In this document: in pieces, positions 1 to 5,698 of the stretch | How the letters are laid out: every line of letters begins with the position of its first letter | Numbering within the stretch: the first letter of the stretch is position 1 | NCBI GenBank assembly: GCA_029263555.1 | Contig: JAJUFW010000144.1 | Location: 1-7,232 of the forward strand | From: Alphaproteobacteria bacterium | GTDB taxonomy: Bacteria; Pseudomonadota; Alphaproteobacteria; DSM-16000; Inquilinaceae | DNA length: 7,232 nucleotides | Reading direction: 5' to 3' | Translations under genes and position numbers: made by a program | The notes under the pieces: generated by a model | The model's input: only the letters and a program-made list of their open reading frames with translations | What the model was told of the DNA's origin: nothing | Databases searched by the model: none

Positions 1-545
1 AGCGCGCGCCGAAGCCGGCCGATCTTCCCGATGCGGAAATCGACGTCGCCGGGTTCCGCGCTGCGTGGAAGGCGCTGGACGACACCCACAACTTCTTCGG
101 CCTCCTGAAGAAGTTCAAGGTCGGCCGCCTGCAGGCGCTTCGCCTGGCCGGCACCGACCTTGCCGAGCGGGTCTCCGCCGGCGCGCTTCGCTTCGCTTTG
201 GAGAAGGCGGCCGAGCGCCGGCTGCCGATCATGGTCTTCGTCGGCAACGAAGGCTGCATCCAGATCCATAGCGGCCCGGTTTCGCGGACGGCGGCGATGG
301 GGCCCTGGTTCAACGTTCTCGACCCGGGCTTCAACCTGCATATCCGCGAGGATCACATCAACCAGGCCTGGGTGGTGCGCAAGCCGACCGTGGACGGCAT
401 CGTCACCTCGCTCGAGATCTTCGACAAGGACAAGCAGCTGATCCTGACGATGTTCGGCCTGCGCAAGCCGGGCATTCCGGAGGACGAGGGCTGGCGGACG
501 CTGGTTGCCGAGTTCCCGAAGCGCGAACTGGAAACCGCCCGGTGA
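1..545 (+). CDS. hmuS: Haem-degrading/haem-trafficking protein HmuS (HemS/ChuX-type), 3' part
   Basis: This is the C-terminal 180 codons of a HemS/HmuS/PhuS family protein, read in the frame starting at base 3; the 5' end lies outside the window. Full family members are about 345-360 residues and made of two similar halves, so essentially the second half is visible. Family blocks seen are PIMVFVGN, GCIQIHSGPV, GPWFNVLDPGFNLHI, VRKPTVDGIVTSLEIFD and FGLRKPGIPE. The His in DDTHNFF (bases 87-89) sits, by distance from the C terminus, where the HemS haem ligand His196 lies. The Arg in FGLR fits HemS Arg321, and the Phe three residues before it replaces HemS Tyr318. Family members are cytoplasmic and bind haem delivered by HmuTUV, passing it on or degrading it. 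The stop overlaps the hmuT start, so the two are translationally coupled. Family assignment is firm; the residue equivalences are from memory of the family and length alignment. Confidence 0.93.
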   Translation, partial: RAPKPADLPDAEIDVAGFRAAWKALDDTHNFFGLLKKFKVGRLQALRLAGTDLAERVSAGALRFALEKAAERRLPIMVFVGNEGCIQIHSGPVSRTAAMGPWFNVLDPGFNLHIREDHINQAWVVRKPTVDGIVTSLEIFDKDKQLILTMFGLRKPGIPEDEGWRTLVAEFPKRELETAR

Positions 546-1453
546 TGCGCCGCGGCGCCGATAGGATCCTCCGCGTCCTGGGGCCGGTCCGCACCGGGCT
601 GCTGGCGCTTGCCGTGCTGGCCGCCGGTGCGGTCCCGGCGACGGCGCAGGAACCCGCGGTCCCGGACACGTCCCGGATCGTCGCGGCCGGCGGAGTGGTT
701 ACCGAGATCGTCTACCGGCTGGGAGCCGGCGATCGTCTTGTCGCCGCCGACACCACCAGCACCTATCCGGCCGAGGCGGACAAGCTGCCGAAGGTGGGCT
801 ACATGCGGGCGTTGTCCGCGGAAGGCATTCTTTCGGTCCGGCCCACGATCGTGATCGGCGTCTCCGAAATGGGACCGCCGGCGGTCATCGACCAGATCCG
901 GGCGGCGGGGATCCCGGTCGAAATCCTGGCCGACGAGCCCACGCCCCTGGGCATCATCGACAAGGTCCGCCGCCTCGGCGTCCTTCTGGGCCTGGAGGAC
1001 AAGGGCGAAGCTCTGGCCCGCGAGATCGAGGCGGGTCTTGAGGATCTTGCCCGGGACGTCGCCGCCTCCGAGGGGCGGCCCAGGGGCATGTTCCTGATCG
1101 GCCTCGGCAATGGCGGACCGATCGCCGCGGGCGACGGCACCGCGGGGGCGGCGATCATCGAGCTGGCCGGCGGGCGGAACGCGCTCGAAGGGATCGACGG
1201 ATATAAGCCGATCTCCGTCGAGGCGGCGATCGCCGCCGCTCCCGACTTCATCCTGATGATGGACGGTGCAGTCGAACGGGCCGGCGGGGCGCAGGCGATC
1301 CTGGGCCTCGACCAGATAAGGCTGACCCCGGCGGGACAGGCCGGGCGGCTGATTGCGATGGACGGCCTCGGCCTCCTCGGCTTCGGTCCGAGGACGCCGG
1401 ACATCGCGCGGAAACTCTTCGAAATCCTGCATCCGGACACTGCGGGGAACTGA
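542..1453 (+). CDS. hmuT: Periplasmic haem-binding protein of the haem ABC transporter
   Basis: A 303-residue substrate-binding protein of the HmuT/ShuT/PhuT group (periplasmic binding protein fold of the BtuF/FhuD class). An Arg-rich N terminus and a hydrophobic stretch (about residues 18-33) end in an ATA|QEP signal-peptidase site near residue 35, so the mature protein is periplasmic. Diagnostic blocks are RIVAAGGVVTEIVYRLGAGD (45-64), VGYMRALSAEGIL (85-97) and LLGFGPRTP near the C terminus. Tyr87 in GYMR (bases 800-802) matches Tyr70 of Yersinia HmuT, an axial haem ligand. The region that holds the second ligand, His167, in Yersinia HmuT reads IGLGNGGPIAAG here and has no His. The start could be GTG 542 (GGAAA at 530-534, 7-base spacer, GTGA overlap with the hmuS stop) or ATG 545; the choice changes only one residue. 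It feeds haem to HmuUV encoded directly downstream. Confidence 0.93.
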   Translation: MMRRGADRILRVLGPVRTGLLALAVLAAGAVPATAQEPAVPDTSRIVAAGGVVTEIVYRLGAGDRLVAADTTSTYPAEADKLPKVGYMRALSAEGILSVRPTIVIGVSEMGPPAVIDQIRAAGIPVEILADEPTPLGIIDKVRRLGVLLGLEDKGEALAREIEAGLEDLARDVAASEGRPRGMFLIGLGNGGPIAAGDGTAGAAIIELAGGRNALEGIDGYKPISVEAAIAAAPDFILMMDGAVERAGGAQAILGLDQIRLTPAGQAGRLIAMDGLGLLGFGPRTPDIARKLFEILHPDTAGN

Positions 1454-1457
1454 ACGC

Positions 1458-2525
1458 ATGGCGGCCGCGGACGCAATGGAGGACACACTGCCGGTGAGCC
1501 GGTCCGGAAGGGGATTCGGCTTGCTGATCGCGCTTGCGATCGGCACCTTCCTGGCGACGATCCTCGCTCTCGGGACCGGTGCCGTCAGCATGTCTCCGGG
1601 CGAAATCATCCGCATCCTGATGGAGACACTCGGCCTCATGGCGCCCGAGGGCGATCGGCTCAACGCCTCCGTCCTGCTCCAGGTGCGGCTGCCCCGGGTG
1701 GTTCTCGCGCTTGGGGCGGGGGCGGCGCTCGGCGTCGGTGGCGCCGTTCTGCAGGGGCTGTTCCGCAATCCTTTGGCCGATCCCACCCTGATCGGCGTCT
1801 CCAGCGGGGCGGGGCTGGCTGCCGTCGCCACCATCGTCCTCGGCGGGGCGATGACCGGCGCGCTCGGCGTTTTCGCGCTGCCGCTGTCCGCCTTCGTGGG
1901 CGGCGTGGCGGCTACGCTGGTCGTCTACCGAATCGCCGGGGAGGGTGCAGGAAACACCGCCATGCTGCTGCTGGCCGGCATCGCCGTGAACGCCATCGCG
2001 TTTTCGGGCGTCGGGGTCCTGACCTATCTCAGCGACGACACTCAGCTGCGCGAGCTGACCTTCTGGACCATGGGCAGTGTCGGCGGCGCGACCTGGCCGG
2101 TGATCTGGCCGGCGGTGCTGCTGATCGCGATCGCAGGCGGGTTCCTGCTCTCCGTCGCCCGGCCGCTCAACGCCTATCTGCTGGGCGAGGCGGAGGCGGC
2201 GCATCTCGGGATCGACGTGAGGCGGCTGAAGCGCGTCGCCATCCTGGCGACCGCGCTTGCCGTGGGGGCGGCCGTGGCCGTTTCCGGATCGATCGGTTTC
2301 GTAGGGCTGATCGTGCCGCATCTGATCCGGCTGATCGCCGGTCCCGACCACCGGATCGTCCTGCCCGGCGCCGCCCTTCTCGGTGCCGCGCTGCTGTGCG
2401 GGGCAGACATCCTGGCGCGGACCATCGTCCTCCCGGCCGAGCTGCCGATCGGGCTGGTCACGAGCCTGACCGGGGGACCGTTCTTCCTGTGGCTCCTGAT
2501 GCGCCGCCAGGGGCTCTCCCGATGA
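1458..2525 (+). CDS. hmuU: Haem ABC transporter permease, FecCD family
   Basis: A 355-residue polytopic inner-membrane permease of the FecCD/BtuC family; it forms a homodimer channel for haem with HmuV in this class. After a short polar N terminus the first membrane segment spans about residues 20-41. Family signatures are RLPR (77-80), Q99 followed by RNPLADP (103-109), and GVSSGAG (113-119). The cytoplasmic coupling loop GEAEAAHLG (243-251) is expected to contact the ATPase. The C-terminal part carries SGSIGFVGLIVPHLIRLIAGPDHR, typical of the family. ATG 1458 is chosen because GGGGA (1444-1448) lies 9 bases upstream and only 4 bases separate it from the hmuT stop; ATG 1476 lacks a comparable ribosome-binding site. 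The 3' end overlaps hmuV by the four bases ATGA. The haem specificity is inferred from the neighbours, since FecCD permeases for siderophores and cobalamin look alike. Confidence 0.93.
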   Translation: MAAADAMEDTLPVSRSGRGFGLLIALAIGTFLATILALGTGAVSMSPGEIIRILMETLGLMAPEGDRLNASVLLQVRLPRVVLALGAGAALGVGGAVLQGLFRNPLADPTLIGVSSGAGLAAVATIVLGGAMTGALGVFALPLSAFVGGVAATLVVYRIAGEGAGNTAMLLLAGIAVNAIAFSGVGVLTYLSDDTQLRELTFWTMGSVGGATWPVIWPAVLLIAIAGGFLLSVARPLNAYLLGEAEAAHLGIDVRRLKRVAILATALAVGAAVAVSGSIGFVGLIVPHLIRLIAGPDHRIVLPGAALLGAALLCGADILARTIVLPAELPIGLVTSLTGGPFFLWLLMRRQGLSR

Positions 2526-3313
2526 CGCTTGCCCTGGACCGCGTCTCTTACGCCGCCCGGGGCCGCCTGCTGGTGCGCGAGCTGACGCTGGAGATCGTGC
2601 CCGGAAAGGTCACGGTCCTCGCCGGGCCGAACGGCGCGGGCAAGTCGACGGCGTTGAAGCTGATGTGCGGGGATCTGGCGCCGGCATCGGGTGAGGTCCG
2701 GCTGAACGGGCGGCCGCTCGCGGCCTGGTCCCCCTCCGACCGGGCGCTGCAGCGCGCCGTTCTCACCCAGGATCCGCGCCTGGACTTTCCGTTCACCGCG
2801 GCCGAAGTCGTGGCGATGGGCCGCAGCGCCCATCACGGCCGTTCGACCCGCGACCGGGACGCGGCGATCGTCCGCGAGGCGCTTCTGCGGACCGGGACGG
2901 GCGCCCTGGCGAACCGGGATTACACGACCCTGTCCGGCGGCGAACGCCAGCGCGTCCATCTGGCGAGGGTGCTGGCCCAGATCGCAGAGCCGGCGGAGGA
3001 GGGATGGGACCGGTTTCTTCTTCTGGACGAGCCGACATCCAGCCTGGACATCACCCATCAGGGCGTGGTCATGGCGATCGGCCGCACCCTTGCGGCCGAA
3101 GGGGTGGGGGTCTTCGCGATTCTTCACGACCTGAACCTGGCGGCCGCCTATGCCGACGAACTCGTGCTCATGCGTGAGGGCGAAATCGTCGCCGCGGGAC
3201 ATCCCGACGAAATCCTGACGGCCAGGACCGTCGAGGCGGTCTACGAGACAAGGGTCCATGTCCAGCGCCACCGCGAACTCGGCCGGGTGGTCGTCCTGCC
3301 GCTACCTCTCTAG
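2522..3313 (+). CDS. hmuV: Haem ABC transporter ATP-binding protein
   Basis: A 263-residue ABC ATPase that powers haem import through HmuU on the cytoplasmic face of the membrane. All catalytic motifs are intact: Walker A GPNGAGKST (35-43), Q-loop Gln83 in LTQD, signature LSGGERQR (137-144), Walker B FLLLDEP (165-171), D-loop SSLD (173-176) and switch His202 in ILHDLN. The length and the stretch between the signature and Walker B fit the HmuV/FecE-type subfamily. The start ATG 2522 overlaps the hmuU stop (ATGA), giving translational coupling and an equal dose of permease and ATPase. It is the last gene of the operon; the next gene lies 23 bases on and points the other way. Sequence alone would not separate it from siderophore ATPases; the adjoining hmuS and hmuT fix haem as the likely substrate. 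Confidence 0.94.
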   Translation: MTLALDRVSYAARGRLLVRELTLEIVPGKVTVLAGPNGAGKSTALKLMCGDLAPASGEVRLNGRPLAAWSPSDRALQRAVLTQDPRLDFPFTAAEVVAMGRSAHHGRSTRDRDAAIVREALLRTGTGALANRDYTTLSGGERQRVHLARVLAQIAEPAEEGWDRFLLLDEPTSSLDITHQGVVMAIGRTLAAEGVGVFAILHDLNLAAAYADELVLMREGEIVAAGHPDEILTARTVEAVYETRVHVQRHRELGRVVVLPLPL

Positions 3314-3317
3314 GTCC

Positions 3318-3332
3318 GGCCCGCGGAGGGCC
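3318..3332. terminator. Short GC hairpin between convergent genes, possible bidirectional terminator
   Basis: GGCCC (3318-3322), a 5-base loop and GGGCC (3328-3332) form a perfect 5-bp GC stem. It lies within the 23 bases between the hmuV stop and the stop of the opposing hydrolase gene. Its position suits a terminator for both strands, but no T-run follows on either strand and the stem is short, so function is uncertain. Confidence 0.35.
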
Positions 3333-3336
3333 TTCG

Positions 3337-4380
3337 TCAGCCGGAAAGCGCCGACCAGCCGGCCGCGATCCGGTTCCCGACGGCCCGCCGCAGCCCCATG
3401 ATCCCGGTTTCGGCATGGCGGGTCGGGTGGACGCGGTTGGTCAGCAGGGCCCACGCGACGCCCCTCCCGAAATCGAGCCAGAGGCCCGTGCCGGTGAAGC
3501 CAGTATGGCCGATCGTCTCATCCGAGCAGAGACTGCCCCCGGCCCAGCCGGGATGCTTCGCCTCCCAGCCCAGGACGCGCGTCCCGGCCCGGCCGGCCCT
3601 TAGCGCCGCGAGACTCGCCGGCGTCAGCACCTCGCCCGCCATGAACGCCCGCGCGAAGTCGAGAACCGCATCGATGGTTCCGAACAGGCCCGCGTGACCG
3701 GCGCCGCCGCCCAGGGCATAGGCGTTCTCGTCATGGACGTCGCCCTCCAGCACCCGTCCCCGCCAGGGACAGTCCTCGGTCGCAGCGCAATGCTCCGCCT
3801 CCGGGCGGAAGCTGAGTCCCGCGGGCAGGTCGAAGGCGGCGAGCGGACGCCCGCGCAGCCGCTCGGCCAGAAGGCCCAGCAGGATGAAGTTGATGTCGGA
3901 ATAGACCGGCTCCCCGATCGGCCAGTCGCGTTGCAGGATCAGCGCCTTCAGCGTCTCCGGGTCGCGTCCCCAGGTGTAGATGGGCTCGACCGCGACCAGC
4001 CCGGTCTGATGAGCCAGAAGCTGCCTTATGGTGAACCGCCGGATCGGATGCCCCGGATCGTACTGGTGCAGGTCCGGCAGGTGGCGGCCGATCGGGTCGT
4101 CCAGGTCGATCCTGCCTTCCTCGACCAATCGGAAGATCTCCGGCGTCGTGAACATGACCTTGGTCAGGCTGGCGAGATCGAAGACGGTGTTCCGCTCCAG
4201 CGGCTTCGGGGCGGGCTCCCGCCGGGCGAGCCCGCCCCAGCGCACCGCACGGCGGCCGTCGCTGGCGACGATGCCCAGGGCGGCGCCGGGAATCCGGCCG
4301 GCGGCCAGGCTTTCGGCCGCGGGTTCGAAGGCGTCCTCGATCAGTCGCTCCAACGGATCCGGCAGAGGGGCTTCAGGCAT
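3337..4380 (-). CDS. Serine hydrolase of the beta-lactamase/penicillin-binding (class C-like) fold, coupled to anmK
   Basis: A 347-residue protein of the beta-lactamase/transpeptidase-like family (PF00144 type). The nucleophile motif is SLTK (Ser71, Lys74) in the block FDLASLTKVMFTTP. The second motif is YSD (160-162) in VYSDINFILLG, where classic class C enzymes have YxN. The third motif is HTG (292-294) in IGHTGFTGTG. The block VHDENAYALGG-AGHAGLF (215-233) is typical of a subgroup that includes hydrolases fused to or near NagZ-type glycosidases and the Bacillus MurNAc-L-alanine amidase AmiE; I recall this similarity and have not measured it. No signal peptide or membrane segment is visible, so it is probably cytoplasmic. 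The start ATG (4380-4378) overlaps the anmK stop by 8 bases with no strong ribosome-binding site, implying translation coupled to anmK. That suggests a role in muropeptide or MurNAc recycling, but esterase or D-aminopeptidase activity is equally possible. A true antibiotic-resistance beta-lactamase is unlikely. Confidence 0.88.
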   Translation of the reverse strand: MPEAPLPDPLERLIEDAFEPAAESLAAGRIPGAALGIVASDGRRAVRWGGLARREPAPKPLERNTVFDLASLTKVMFTTPEIFRLVEEGRIDLDDPIGRHLPDLHQYDPGHPIRRFTIRQLLAHQTGLVAVEPIYTWGRDPETLKALILQRDWPIGEPVYSDINFILLGLLAERLRGRPLAAFDLPAGLSFRPEAEHCAATEDCPWRGRVLEGDVHDENAYALGGGAGHAGLFGTIDAVLDFARAFMAGEVLTPASLAALRAGRAGTRVLGWEAKHPGWAGGSLCSDETIGHTGFTGTGLWLDFGRGVAWALLTNRVHPTRHAETGIMGLRRAVGNRIAAGWSALSG

Positions 4381-5506
4381 GGGGTGCGCTTCGTTGCGAA
4401 GAAGGGGCCGGTTCGGCCGGGCTGTCGGGAAGGTGCAGGCGTCCCCCGGTCAGCGGTTGCGGCACGCCGGTCGTCGTCGGAAGCGACAGCGGCAGACCGC
4501 GTTGCGAGCGGACGGCCAGGAAGGCGAAGGCCTGCGCCTCCAGGGCGTCGCCGTCCCAGCCGACGGCTTCCACCGGCTCGACCGGGACCGCAAGGTCGCG
4601 GGCAAGAAAGCCCATGAGGGTCGGGTTGTGGCGTCCGCCGCCGGTGACGAGCCACCGGCGCGGCCGGTCCGGCAGGTGCCGGAGCGCCTTCGCGACCGCA
4701 AGGCTGGTGAAGGCGGCGAGCGTGGCGGCGCCGTCCTCCGGCCCGAGCCCGGCCACGGCATCAAGCGCGAAGTCGTTGCGGTCGAGGGATTTCGGCGGCG
4801 GTTCGTCGAACCATGGATTGTCCGCGAGACGCGCGAGCGCTGCGGCATCGACCCGTCCGGCGGCGGCAACGCGACCGCCCTCGTCGAAGGCCAGGCCGAC
4901 GCGTTCCGAGACCCAGTCGTCGATCAGGGCGTTGCCGGGACCGGTGTCGAAGGCGATGACCGTATCCGCGCCGATATAGGTCACGTTCCCGACACCGCCC
5001 AGATTGAGGACGGCGAGCGGCTGGTCCAGGCCACGGGCAAGGGCGACGTGGTAGAGCGGGGCAAGGGGCGCGCCTTCCCCGCCCGCGGCGACGTCGGTCG
5101 AGCGGAAGTCGTTGACCACCGGCAGGCCCAGACGGCGGGCCAGCAGGGCGCCGTCCCCGATCTGCAGCGTGTGGCGGCGTTCCGGCCGGTGCAGGATCGT
5201 GTGGCCATGGAAGCCGACGACATCGATCGAGGCCTTGGGGATGCCATGCGAGGCAAGGAAGCCTTCGACCGCATCGGCATGGGCTTCGGTCAGGTCCTGC
5301 TCCAGCGCGCCGAGCGCAGCGCGATCGGCGCCGCCCGTCCTCACCGCTTCGGCAAGACGGTGGCGGAGCCGCCGATCGTAGGGCCGCGTCTCAGCGGGGC
5401 CGAAGGCCTGCACGGACAGGCCGTCGGTCGTGATCACGGCCACGTCGATACCGTCCATCGACGTTCCGCTCATGAGCCCGAGCGCCGTCCGCTCCCCGCC
5501 TTCCAT
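4373..5506 (-). CDS. anmK: Anhydro-N-acetylmuramic acid kinase
   Basis: A 377-residue AnmK (the E. coli enzyme is about 370). It hydrolyses the 1,6-anhydro ring of anhMurNAc and phosphorylates it with ATP, giving MurNAc-6-phosphate in cytoplasmic peptidoglycan recycling. Sugar-kinase (ASKHA fold) motifs in order: GLMSGTSMDGID (10-21), GFHGHTILHRP (98-108), NDFRSTDVAAGGEGAPL (132-148), NLGGVGN (168-174), FDTGPGN (186-192) and VTGGGRHNP towards the C terminus. Asp187 in DTGPGN matches the catalytic Asp182 of the characterised Pseudomonas enzyme. ATG 5506 is chosen because GAGAGGA (5518-5512 on this strand) sits 5 bases upstream and because family members place MSGTS about 10 residues from the start. 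An in-frame TTG at 5566 would add 20 residues with no family counterpart. The gene overlaps the downstream serine hydrolase by 8 bases. MurQ, the next pathway enzyme, is not in the window. Confidence 0.95.
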   Translation of the reverse strand: MEGGERTALGLMSGTSMDGIDVAVITTDGLSVQAFGPAETRPYDRRLRHRLAEAVRTGGADRAALGALEQDLTEAHADAVEGFLASHGIPKASIDVVGFHGHTILHRPERRHTLQIGDGALLARRLGLPVVNDFRSTDVAAGGEGAPLAPLYHVALARGLDQPLAVLNLGGVGNVTYIGADTVIAFDTGPGNALIDDWVSERVGLAFDEGGRVAAAGRVDAAALARLADNPWFDEPPPKSLDRNDFALDAVAGLGPEDGAATLAAFTSLAVAKALRHLPDRPRRWLVTGGGRHNPTLMGFLARDLAVPVEPVEAVGWDGDALEAQAFAFLAVRSQRGLPLSLPTTTGVPQPLTGGRLHLPDSPAEPAPSSQRSAPHA

Positions 5507-5511
5507 GCCCG

Positions 5512-5518
5512 TCCTCTC
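5512..5518 (-). promoter_or_regulatory. Ribosome binding site that decides the anmK start
   Basis: On the minus strand GAGAGGA is followed by a 5-base spacer and ATG. It is a strong purine-rich match to the anti-Shine-Dalgarno sequence and favours the start at 5506 over the upstream TTG at 5566. Confidence 0.7.
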
Positions 5519-5520
5519 GA

Positions 5521-5565
5521 TGCTGCAGCCGGTGCGCCGGCATGCCTTCGGGATCGGTTGCAGCA
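5521..5565. repeat. Nested inverted repeat upstream of anmK
   Basis: TGCTGCA (5521-5527) and TGCAGCA (5559-5565) are perfect 7-base inverted copies. They enclose a second perfect hairpin, GCCGG (5528-5532), loop TGCG, CCGGC (5537-5541). The first stem abuts the second on the 5' side. The pair lies 15-59 bases upstream of the anmK start codon and could be an operator or a 5'-leader RNA structure. Chance is possible in GC-rich DNA, although the outer arms are not GC-only. Confidence 0.35.
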
Positions 5566-5591
5566 AACCACAACCCGGGAAGCTCTCTCAA

Positions 5592-5611
5592 GCCGGACAA
5601 CGAACTCCGGC
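5592..5611. repeat. Inverted repeat GCCGGA-N8-TCCGGC in the divergent promoter region
   Basis: A perfect 6-base inverted repeat with an 8-base spacer lies about midway between the divergent anmK and arylsulfotransferase-like genes. The geometry (20 bases overall) is that of a small dimeric regulator's operator, but no regulator gene is visible nearby and no further copy was found by eye. Confidence 0.3.
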
Positions 5612-5618
5612 GGCCCGT

Positions 5619-5644
5619 AGAACCTGATCGGCGGTTTCACGTTT
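5619..5644 (+). promoter_or_regulatory. Possible EcfG-type (general stress sigma factor) promoter
   Basis: AGAAC (5619-5623), a 16-base spacer and CGTTT (5640-5644) resemble the alphaproteobacterial EcfG consensus GGAAC-N16/17-CGTT with one mismatch in the -35 element. It points toward the arylsulfotransferase-like gene and would give a leader of roughly 45-50 bases. I saw no convincing sigma-70 promoter in the region. The match is short and was found by eye. Confidence 0.3.
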
Positions 5645-5698
5645 ATCGGATACCTGTCCTTTCATGCGGGCGTCCTCGCATCCGGGTGATCCTCTGGG

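Noticed and set aside
353..1834. A 493-codon open frame on the minus strand across hmuS-hmuT-hmuU.
   Set aside because: It spans three well-supported genes on the other strand, its translation is rich in Arg, Pro, Ser and Gly without recognisable motifs, and GC-rich third positions commonly leave the opposite strand open.
1458..3313. Reading the permease/ATPase pair as a siderophore or cobalamin importer.
   Set aside because: The FecCD and ATPase sequences alone allow it, but hmuS and a HmuT-type binding protein with GYMR are directly in the same operon.
3337..4380. Annotation as an antibiotic-resistance class C beta-lactamase.
   Set aside because: There is no signal peptide, YSD replaces YxN, HTG replaces KTG, and the context is peptidoglycan recycling; the fold is shared by many non-lactamase hydrolases.
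5507..5566. Extension of AnmK to an upstream TTG start (20 extra residues).
   Set aside because: TTG is a rare start, the extension has no counterpart in the family, and a strong ribosome-binding site supports ATG 5506.
4028..5620. A 530-codon open frame on the plus strand antisense to anmK and part of the hydrolase.
   Set aside because: It is longer than anmK but has low-complexity Arg/Gly/Ala composition and no family motifs, whereas anmK has every kinase motif intact.
5507..5698. A small plus-strand reading frame beginning in the divergent region and running into the sulfotransferase-like gene (5542-6006).
   Set aside because: It is out of frame with the supported gene, overlaps most of its 5' end, and has no recognisable sequence features.
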